A stretch of 64,000 nucleotides of DNA from G963665005 sp963665005 (lineage in GTDB: Bacteria > Bacillota > Clostridia > Christensenellales > SZUA-584), in contig CAXXTQ010000001.1 in NCBI GenBank assembly GCA_963665005.2, forward strand, positions 372,001 through 436,000. Reading direction: 5' to 3'. Position 1 is the stretch's first letter, and the number at the start of each line of letters is the position of its first letter. A program made the position numbers and the translations under genes. Positions 1-5,733 of the stretch are shown here, in pieces. Under the pieces are notes generated by a model. The model saw only the letters and a list, made by a program, of their open reading frames with translations, searched no databases and was not told the origin of the DNA.

Positions 1-1
1 A

Positions 2-64
2 CTCGGCGGGCTGTTTTTGACTAAAGTGAAAACGCCCGATACGCGCCTGAGCCGGCAAAAATAA
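2..64 (+). CDS. C-terminal tail of a gene truncated by the window edge
   Basis: An open frame enters from the left edge and stops at TAA 62-64, giving about 20 residues that begin with a hydrophobic LGGLFL stretch and end in a basic tail (SRQK). This resembles the end of a membrane protein, with a last helix and a short cytoplasmic tail. It is followed by a good intrinsic terminator, which supports it being a real 3' gene end. Nothing can be said about its function from this fragment. Confidence 0.45.
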   Translation, partial: LGGLFLTKVKTPDTRLSRQK

Positions 65-84
65 TATTTAAAAAATTAAATATA

Positions 85-124
85 AAAGAAACGGGCTGTA
101 TTTACGCGGTCCGTTTCTTTTTGT
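85..124. terminator. Bidirectional intrinsic terminator
   Basis: An inverted repeat pairs AAAGAAACGG (85-94) with CCGTTTCTTT (111-120). T-rich tracts follow on both strands. It can end the truncated plus-strand gene and the convergent minus-strand membrane-protein gene. Confidence 0.75.
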
Positions 125-136
125 AATTAAAGTTGT

Positions 137-934
137 CTACCATAAACCGCTCACTAATGCATATGCACCCCAGCTTGCAGCATTCGCAGTTATGGTAAAT
201 AATAAAAGTTTAAGTTTCCCAATGCCCTCAAACTTGCCTGAATAATACCAATACTCAAATAAAAGAACAATAATTTCTAATATAAACATCAGCCAATAAT
301 AATTTATAACAAAATTAAGGCTTCCAAATACTATAATAATATTCATTATTGGATTTGTGATTGCATTTATTATACATACATATTTTGCAGGTTTTATTTT
401 AAACATCAAAGATATCAAGAATTCTAATAGAGTTGTTAACCCCAATGGAAAAATTAATGCTATCGCTAAGAAAATTACAGTAAAACCATGCGGTTTTCTG
501 CTTGCAAAAGCACCATACGGCTGTAAATCATTATCCTTTACTGAATATTTATAGTTTGACCATTCTATAAACTCAATGGTATTAGATTGCACAACTGTGC
601 CGTCATTGAATTTTATCTCTAATTGGAAACTGGTATATTGCTTATCACGATTATAAATAGAAATTATTCTTTCCATTTCAATTTTAGTTTTTTCTGTCAT
701 ATAAGAAGATTTCAGCCCCTGCGGGTAATCTTCAATAATTCCGCATTTACCATCAATGTCAACTCCATATACAATCAAAGAATCAATATTATCAATATCA
801 TCAATAAGCAAATCATGATCATTTGGATTTGGTGCCGGGCCGTTTGCAAAAGCAGTTATTGGAAAACAGGTAAATATAATTATAACCAATAAAATGAACT
901 TTGTTTTCTTCAAATCCATTGCCCGCTTTCTCAT
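137..934 (-). CDS. Unrecognised membrane protein with signal peptide
   Basis: The 265-residue product is not assigned to a family. It has an N-terminal signal-type hydrophobic segment (about residues 12-30, ending AFANG), then a soluble extracytoplasmic stretch rich in Asp and Asn (about 31-145). A C-terminal membrane block of about four helices follows (about 150-265) and carries an ITNPIMN motif with acidic residues inside helices. A signal peptide followed by a terminal four-helix bundle suggests a surface-exposed sensor or assembly factor, but no function can be claimed. An internal ATG at 919 (MDLKKTKF) is a credible alternative start because the signal peptide is then shorter. The gene stands alone: it ends against a bidirectional terminator and no operon partner is visible. 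Confidence 0.7.
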   Translation of the reverse strand: MRKRAMDLKKTKFILLVIIIFTCFPITAFANGPAPNPNDHDLLIDDIDNIDSLIVYGVDIDGKCGIIEDYPQGLKSSYMTEKTKIEMERIISIYNRDKQYTSFQLEIKFNDGTVVQSNTIEFIEWSNYKYSVKDNDLQPYGAFASRKPHGFTVIFLAIALIFPLGLTTLLEFLISLMFKIKPAKYVCIINAITNPIMNIIIVFGSLNFVINYYWLMFILEIIVLLFEYWYYSGKFEGIGKLKLLLFTITANAASWGAYALVSGLW

Positions 935-1011
935 GTTATTAAATATTTTATCATTAATTACATTTTATAACAACTCTTACAATCATTAAATCGCACGAGC
1001 AGCGCGAGAAT

Positions 1012-1051
1012 TAAAAAAACTTCGTTCACGAAATTATATCGCGAAACGAAG
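1012..1051 (-). terminator. Second (distal) terminator of the ncRNA unit
   Basis: On the minus strand, CTTCGTT (1020-1026) and AACGAAG (1045-1051) form a stem whose loop contains TATATCGCGAA. A run of seven T residues follows (1019 down to 1013). The loop is nearly the same as that of the proximal terminator at 1101-1140, so the pair looks duplicated. Confidence 0.7.
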
Positions 1052-1100
1052 CTCACCGCTAGGTACGTTTGTAATTAAATCGTATAAACTGCGCGGAATA

Positions 1101-1140
1101 TAAAAAGCTTTGTTCACAATAGTTATATCGCGAACAAAGC
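1101..1140 (-). terminator. Proximal terminator of the ncRNA
   Basis: GCTTTGTTC (1107-1115) pairs with GAACAAAGC (1132-1140), a 9-bp perfect stem. On the minus strand a T-rich tract follows (1106 down to 1101). It lies about 10 bases past the closing stem of the structured RNA and sets its likely 3' end. Confidence 0.85.
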
Positions 1141-1360
1141 AGAGCTTGCTGGCGGCGGCTGACCTGGTCTTTGCCCCCACATCCGCCGGCTGGGCATTTT
1201 GCTCATAAGGCATACGCCTCCCCACTAATCTGCCTCTCGGAAAAAAATTCCGGCCGGGCTGACTTCTAAACCGCGCCATGCTCACCGGTAAATTACCGGC
1301 TTACGTGGATCGTTTTGCCCGCGACTAGCATCGACTTTCAACCACAGACCCGCCGCCATT
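1101..1360 (-). ncRNA. Structured non-coding RNA, possibly of the raiA class
   Basis: An independent transcription unit encodes a GC-rich, multi-branched RNA of about 210 nt plus a terminator. Its 5' end GGCGGCGG (1357 down to 1350) pairs exactly with CCGCCGCC near the 3' end (1158 down to 1151), closing the molecule. Inside are several hairpins, among them the perfect CCGGTAAATTACCGG palindrome (about 1284-1298) and a stem around TTTTTTTCC/GGAA. The promoter upstream is a perfect SigA type and two terminators follow. It is not SRP RNA (which lies at 49.2 kb), and it lacks the signature sequences of tmRNA, RNase P RNA and the single-rod 6S RNA. Length, branching and taxonomic setting fit the raiA motif of Bacillota and Actinobacteria, but that assignment is from memory and tentative. 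A short reading frame inside it is not considered coding. Confidence 0.8.
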
Positions 1361-1364
1361 CCCG

Positions 1365-1393
1365 ATTATATGTCTTTGTAAAAATGCTGTCAA
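1365..1393 (-). promoter_or_regulatory. Consensus SigA promoter of the ncRNA
   Basis: On the minus strand TTGACA (1393-1388) is followed by a spacer of exactly 17 bases and TATAAT (1370-1365). This is a perfect match to the housekeeping consensus. Transcription should start near 1358-1360, immediately before the closing stem of the structured RNA, so a very abundant transcript is expected. Confidence 0.9.
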
Positions 1394-1439
1394 CAAAAAT
1401 AAACGCTTTAAAAAATTTTCAAACCTTAGTTACCCGTTG

Positions 1440-1467
1440 TTGATTTATTCTATCTTCATGTTATAAT
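1440..1467 (+). promoter_or_regulatory. SigA-type promoter of corA
   Basis: TTGATT (1440-1445), a 16-base spacer and TATAAT (1462-1467) lie divergent from the ncRNA promoter. The two -35 regions are about 47 bases apart, so one regulator could affect both. Confidence 0.65.
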
Positions 1468-1550
1468 AACTGTGACTTATTTATAAGAAATAGGGGTTTT
1501 AAAAAAGCGGCAGGCAAAAAGCCGCACAAATCTAACAGGAGGTGGTATGC

Positions 1551-1637
1551 GTGGACGCAGACCCTAAACACAATTCATCTATAAACTTTAGCGGCGTGCA
1601 TACCGAAAAGCAAGCAAATATATGCACACTGCTCTAA
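1551..1637 (+). CDS. Putative 28-residue leader peptide upstream of corA
   Basis: A strong AGGAGGT site (1537-1543) is placed ideally, 7 bases before a GTG at 1551. The frame runs 28 codons to TAA at 1635-1637. The stop lies against the ribosome binding site of the Mg/Co transporter gene, which suggests translational coupling. The peptide is polar with no recognisable domain. An overlapping ATG at 1547 gives only six codons and sits too close to the binding site. It may be a regulatory leader or simply a decayed start. The inference rests only on the ribosome binding site and spacing. Confidence 0.35.
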   Translation: MDADPKHNSSINFSGVHTEKQANICTLL

Positions 1638-1655
1638 AGAAAGGCGGTGCTTGCT

Positions 1656-2588
1656 ATGATAAACTATTATAAGACGGTGGAAGACTCTCTTCAAACGCTT
1701 ACAACAGGCTGTCCCGGCGCATGGATACATCTTACAGATCCAACAAAAGAAGAACTTGACAAAATCGAAAAAGATTATCAGGTAGAGGCAGGATTTTTGC
1801 AGGCGGCTCTTGACGAAGAAGAGACTCCCCGCATAGAAAAAGAAGACGAACAAACGCTTATTATTGTCGATATTCCCGTAGTCGAGCCGGAAGGCACGTC
1901 ATTTTTATACAATTCTATGCCGCTTGGTATAATATTGCAAGACGACAATATTATTACCGTTTGTCTCGAAGAAACGACTATAATCGAAGACTTTATGGAA
2001 AAACGCGTGCGCGGTTTTGACACATGCAAAAAAACAAGGTTCGTATACCAGCTGTTATATAAATCGAGCACTAAGTATCTTCAATATCTAAGGCAGATAG
2101 ACAAGGCGACGACGAGCGTAGAAACTGCTTTGCATAAAAACATGAGAAACCGTGAACTTATGGGTATGCTAAAACTTGAGAAATCTCTCGTGTTCTTTTC
2201 TACGTCTTTAAAATCAAACGATATTGTACTCGAAAAACTTCTTAAAACAAACGTGCTGAAAAAATATCCCGAAGACACAGACCTGCTTGAAGACGTTATA
2301 ATAGAAAACAAACAGGCTATTGAGATGGCAACAATATATCGAAGTATTTTAAACGGAACCATGACAACGTTTGCTTCTATTATCTCTAACAACCTAAACA
2401 ACGTCATGAAGTTTCTAACGGCAATTACTATCATTATCGCCGTGCCCACGCTTATCGCAAGTTTCTGGGGCATGAACGTACCCGTGCCTTTTCAGACATC
2501 TTCGTTTGGTTTTTTGGTGATGATAGGTTTATCTTTGCTGTTTGCAGGAGTCACTGTATTCGTTTTATGGCGAAGAAAGATGTTATAG
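1656..2588 (+). CDS. corA: CorA-family magnesium/cobalt transporter
   Basis: CorA forms a membrane pentamer that lets Mg2+ (or Co2+) enter down the potential. The 310-residue product has the long acidic N-terminal cytoplasmic funnel (about 1-245), then two C-terminal helices (about 250-271 and 283-304). The family signature GMN at 272-274 lies between them at the pore mouth. A short basic tail follows. The ATG at 1656 is preferred over GTG 1647 because AAAGAAAGG lies at a suitable distance upstream. The gene is preceded by its own promoter and a possible leader peptide. It ends just before a small zinc-ribbon gene. The family is certain; the preferred metal is not. Confidence 0.93.
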   Translation: MINYYKTVEDSLQTLTTGCPGAWIHLTDPTKEELDKIEKDYQVEAGFLQAALDEEETPRIEKEDEQTLIIVDIPVVEPEGTSFLYNSMPLGIILQDDNIITVCLEETTIIEDFMEKRVRGFDTCKKTRFVYQLLYKSSTKYLQYLRQIDKATTSVETALHKNMRNRELMGMLKLEKSLVFFSTSLKSNDIVLEKLLKTNVLKKYPEDTDLLEDVIIENKQAIEMATIYRSILNGTMTTFASIISNNLNNVMKFLTAITIIIAVPTLIASFWGMNVPVPFQTSSFGFLVMIGLSLLFAGVTVFVLWRRKML

Positions 2589-2590
2589 TT

Positions 2591-2794
2591 ATGGCTCTGT
2601 TAAAGTTTAAATGCGCAGACTGCGGCCATATTTTTGAAGAGCTTACAAAAGCCGGTTTAGCCCCGGCATGCCCGAAATGTTCGTCAGAGAACACCAAGCG
2701 CCATTATCAGGGAAAGTGTTACTTTGGCAGCGGCAAAGGCAGCGGCGGATGCAGCGCACAAAACTGCTCGGGCTGTAAAGGATGCTCTGGCTAA
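2591..2794 (+). CDS. FmdB-type zinc-ribbon small protein
   Basis: The 67-residue protein carries two CxxC knuckles, CADC near residue 8 and CPKC near 29, in the layout of the FmdB/CxxC_CxxC_SSSS putative regulatory family. A glycine/serine/cysteine-rich tail contains several further cysteines. The family is thought to bind zinc, but its role is not established. The ATG at 2591, two bases past the corA stop, fits the family start (ALLKFKC). An upstream in-frame start would overlap corA. Co-transcription with corA is likely from the spacing. The extra Cys-rich tail is unusual and might bind further metal. Confidence 0.8.
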   Translation: MALLKFKCADCGHIFEELTKAGLAPACPKCSSENTKRHYQGKCYFGSGKGSGGCSAQNCSGCKGCSG

Positions 2795-2818
2795 GCAAAA
2801 AAAATCGGAGGCAATTAC

Positions 2819-3583
2819 ATGCATGAAGGTCATAGACAGCGGCTTACAGCCCGGTTTTTAAGCGAAGGGTTCGAAGCTTTTGAAGAGCATGAAATATTAG
2901 AGTTTATATTGTATTATGCAATACCCCGCGTAGATACGAACACAATAGCTCATAAACTTATAAAAACTTTCGGCAGCCTTTCGGGAGTGCTTGAAGCGGA
3001 TTCAAAAGATTTAGAGCAAATTGCCGGAATAGGCAAAAATTCTGCGGCTTATCTTTGCATGTTTCCCGAAGCTTTTCGCGCTTACAAAAGAAGCAGGCTG
3101 AAAAAACGCCCCGAGATACGGTCTATAAAAGACGCCTGCGAGTTTGCTAAATCGCTGCTTTTCGGAAAACCATACGAACAATTCTATGTTATTTGGCTCA
3201 ACACCCAAAACAAAGTCATACATTACGAAAAGCTTTCGGAAGGCGGAATAAGCGAATCGCCGGTATACATGAACAAAATAGCGGCGGCAGCGCTCCGTCA
3301 TCACGCCGTTAAAGGAATAATAGCACATAACCATCCGGGCGGAAACGTTACTCCTTCAAGGGCAGATATTGAAACGACGCACGATATAATGCACGCGCTG
3401 AATATTCTTGGCATAGAGCTATCCGACCACATTATTGTCAGCGACGACAAATCTTTTAGTTTTCAGGCAGATTCGCTTATGGGCAAACGTTCGCTCAAAA
3501 GCAAAGATGCATATGCCGCCGAATATTCGGGTGTTCAACAGTTTATTGCTGTTCTTGCCGAAAAGCAGGAATCAGTATTATGA
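2819..3583 (+). CDS. radC: RadC family JAB/MPN-domain protein
   Basis: The 254-residue protein matches RadC in full. A helix-hairpin-helix-like N-terminal part (about 40-75, with IAGIGKNSA) is followed by a JAB1/MPN metalloprotease-like domain. The JAMM metal site is visible as H170, H172 (HNHPGG) and D183 (SRADIE). RadC was named for a repair phenotype later placed elsewhere, so its cellular role is uncertain; a DNA-processing role is inferred from the fold and from neighbours in other genomes. The ATG has a good GGAGG site. It lies 24 bases after the zinc-ribbon gene, so corA, the zinc-ribbon gene and radC may form one transcript. Confidence 0.93.
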   Translation: MHEGHRQRLTARFLSEGFEAFEEHEILEFILYYAIPRVDTNTIAHKLIKTFGSLSGVLEADSKDLEQIAGIGKNSAAYLCMFPEAFRAYKRSRLKKRPEIRSIKDACEFAKSLLFGKPYEQFYVIWLNTQNKVIHYEKLSEGGISESPVYMNKIAAAALRHHAVKGIIAHNHPGGNVTPSRADIETTHDIMHALNILGIELSDHIIVSDDKSFSFQADSLMGKRSLKSKDAYAAEYSGVQQFIAVLAEKQESVL

Positions 3584-3676
3584 AGGTTTGAAAATCTAAT
3601 TTTACGAATAATATAAAACAGGCTATAAAAACGGTAAAGGTTTAAGGCGATTCCCATTTTTAGTTTGGAGGAAATT

Positions 3677-4135
3677 ATGACAATCAATTTTAAAGCGATA
3701 GAAAAACCGGACCAGCAGGTTATCTCGAGAATACTCACCATTGAACAAGAAGCATTCGGCAACGGCGCTCTCAATGAATATGTTGTCGTGCCGCTTGTAA
3801 GATACGGAAAAGTATACGCCGCCGTAGATGAGCAAGATTCTGCAATAGCGTGCGCGTATTTTATGAGAGATATGAACGATACAGATACCGCGTATCTTTT
3901 AAGCGTTGCTGTGCTTCCTGTATTTCGCGGCCAGGATGTGGGCACCGCGCTGTTAAGCTATGCTTTTTCACATCTGAAAAAATTCGGAATTGCAAAAGTT
4001 ATTCTTACCGTAGATCCCGCAAATTTCACTGCACTTTCTGTATACAGAGAAAAACTAGGGTTTACAGTTATCGAAAGCGCAAAGGACGAATACGGCGAAG
4101 GAGAAGACAGGCTTATAATGACAAAAGAATTATAA
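3677..4135 (+). CDS. GNAT-family N-acetyltransferase
   Basis: The 152-residue protein has the GNAT fold. The acetyl-CoA-binding motif A is visible as a V-LPVFRGQDVGTALL-type segment near residues 80-97, followed by the aromatic-rich C-terminal strand (YREKLGF). Such enzymes transfer an acetyl group from acetyl-CoA to an amine. The substrate here cannot be predicted, though small-molecule or protein N-terminal acceptors are both possible. ATG 3677 is chosen because GGAGG lies just upstream; the TTG further 5' overlaps that site. It is followed directly by a strong terminator, so it closes its transcript. Confidence 0.85.
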   Translation: MTINFKAIEKPDQQVISRILTIEQEAFGNGALNEYVVVPLVRYGKVYAAVDEQDSAIACAYFMRDMNDTDTAYLLSVAVLPVFRGQDVGTALLSYAFSHLKKFGIAKVILTVDPANFTALSVYREKLGFTVIESAKDEYGEGEDRLIMTKEL

Positions 4136-4161
4136 ATAACGAGAAAACAAAATAAATTTAA

Positions 4162-4196
4162 AGAGTGTCAGAAGAATTTGCAGACACTCTTTTTTA
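4162..4196 (+). terminator. Intrinsic terminator after the acetyltransferase
   Basis: AGAGTGTC (4162-4169) pairs with GACACTCT (4183-4190). A run of six T residues follows. Confidence 0.88.
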
Positions 4197-4266
4197 ACTA
4201 AAAAAAGCCTGTACGCTGTTACAATGCAATGTTTTTCTGTTATAATGTCTGAAAAGAGGTGTATAT

Positions 4267-4524
4267 ATGAGACTCGATAAATATTTAAAAGTATCAAGAA
4301 TAATAAAACGCAGAACGGTCGCCGGCGAGGCTTGCGATAAAAAGCGCGTGTCGGTAAACGGAAATATCGCTAAATCAGGCAAAGACGTTAAGCCGGGCGA
4401 TGTTGTAGAAGTACGTTTTGGCGCAAATACTTTGAAAGTAAAAATCCTTTCGATCGCCGAGACGGTACGCAAAGAAAATGCGGGCGAAATGTATGAAGTT
4501 TTAGAGGAATCCAAAAATGGCTAA
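4267..4524 (+). CDS. rqcP: S4-domain RNA-binding protein RqcP
   Basis: The 85-residue protein is almost entirely one S4 RNA-binding domain (MRLDKYLKVSRIIKRR start). It is very close in layout to Bacillus YabO/RqcP. RqcP helps RqcH add alanine tails on stalled 60S-equivalent ribosomal particles by stabilising peptidyl-tRNA (established for Bacillus). The length is typical. The last codons overlap the start of ispDF by 8 bases, so translation of the two is probably coupled. A promoter-like TATAAT lies just upstream (about 4240). The alternative of a heat-shock Hsp15 paralogue is less likely in a Gram-positive genome. Confidence 0.88.
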   Translation: MRLDKYLKVSRIIKRRTVAGEACDKKRVSVNGNIAKSGKDVKPGDVVEVRFGANTLKVKILSIAETVRKENAGEMYEVLEESKNG

Positions 4525-5653
4525 AATCTACGGCATAATACTCGCCGCAGGCAGCGCTAAGCGCATGGGCGAAAATAAAATGTTTATGCCAATCGGCAAA
4601 AAGAATGTTCTTGAGCGGTCGCTTTCCGCTTTCGAAAAAAGCGGCTGTTTTAATCATATAATAATTGTATGCAGAAAAAAGGATGAAAAGCTTGCAAATA
4701 TCTTTGCTAAACGTTGTTTGAGCGTTCCTTATTCGATAATACAGGGCGGCGCCAAGCGCCAGTTTTCGGTGGAAAACGCTCTTTTATCTGTTTCGGGCGC
4801 TGATATAGTCGTTGTTCACGACGGCGCAAGGTGTTTTGTTGAGGACTATGTAATAAAAGAATGCGTCAAGAAAGCATGTGAAACAGGCGCGGCGGCAGCG
4901 GGAGTAAAAACAAAAGATACCATAAAAAAAGTAACGGACGGCGTGATAACGCAAACGGTTGACAGGACAAACCTTGTCAATATTCAGACCCCTCAGGCTT
5001 TTTCGTATAAGCTTCTCATGGATGCGCATAAAAAAGCAAAGGCGGATGGATTTGTCGGAACGGATGAATGCAGTTTGATAGAGCGCATGGGAATTCCCAT
5101 AAGCTTTGTAGAGGCGCATTACGATAATATCAAGATAACTACACGGGAGGATATTTTGCACGGAAAACATATAGCCGGAACAAGCATGCGCACGGGAATC
5201 GGGTACGATGCCCACAGATTACAGCCCGGCCTGCCGCTCATACTCGGCGGAGTAAAAATAGAGCACACCCACGGGCTTTGCGGCCACAGCGATGCCGATG
5301 TTTTAATTCACGCCGTAATGGACGCAATACTTGGCGCGGCGGCTATGGGCGATATTGGGCAGCATTTTCCTAGCACGGAAGAATACTCGGGCATCAGCAG
5401 CATGATTTTATTAGAGCGTTTAAGAGACGTTATCTCAAAGCAGGATTACAATATCATTAACATAGACGCTACAATAACAATGGAAAACCCAAAGGTTGCT
5501 CCTTTTGTACAGCAAATGAGAAACAACATCGCAAAAGCGCTTAAGATAGACCCAAGTTGTGTAAGCGTTAAGGCAACGACCACAGAAGGCATGGGGTTCG
5601 AAGGCCAGGGGCAAGGCGTGTCTGCAATGGCGGTAGCCATGCTTGAACGTTAA
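4517..5653 (+). CDS. ispDF: Bifunctional IspD/IspF isoprenoid enzyme
   Basis: The 378-residue fusion carries two steps of the MEP isoprenoid pathway. Residues 1 to about 220 are IspD (CTP transfer to methylerythritol phosphate), with the LAAGSAKRMG nucleotide-binding loop near 10-19 and the D-GAR motif. Residues from about 224 are IspF (cyclodiphosphate synthase), with the metal-binding GYDAHR and the HSDADVLIHA segment. IspE is not in the window. ATG 4517 overlaps the rqcP end. Fusion of these non-consecutive steps is well known in Alphaproteobacteria and Campylobacter, and also occurs sporadically in Clostridia. Both active sites look complete. Confidence 0.94.
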   Translation: MAKIYGIILAAGSAKRMGENKMFMPIGKKNVLERSLSAFEKSGCFNHIIIVCRKKDEKLANIFAKRCLSVPYSIIQGGAKRQFSVENALLSVSGADIVVVHDGARCFVEDYVIKECVKKACETGAAAAGVKTKDTIKKVTDGVITQTVDRTNLVNIQTPQAFSYKLLMDAHKKAKADGFVGTDECSLIERMGIPISFVEAHYDNIKITTREDILHGKHIAGTSMRTGIGYDAHRLQPGLPLILGGVKIEHTHGLCGHSDADVLIHAVMDAILGAAAMGDIGQHFPSTEEYSGISSMILLERLRDVISKQDYNIINIDATITMENPKVAPFVQQMRNNIAKALKIDPSCVSVKATTTEGMGFEGQGQGVSAMAVAMLER

Positions 5654-5733
5654 CCGATAAAAATGATAAGCTTGCGTTTTTTTAATTTATATATATAATT
5701 ATGTACCAAGCCAAAGCAATAGGAGAAGAATTT

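Noticed and set aside
1034..1285. An 83-codon minus-strand reading frame
   Set aside because: It lies inside the structured RNA and its terminators, has no ribosome binding site and shows no domain.
5654..5733. T-box leader before leuS
   Set aside because: The gap is only 80 bases, with no specifier stem, T-box sequence or terminator. The same holds for glnS and gltX.
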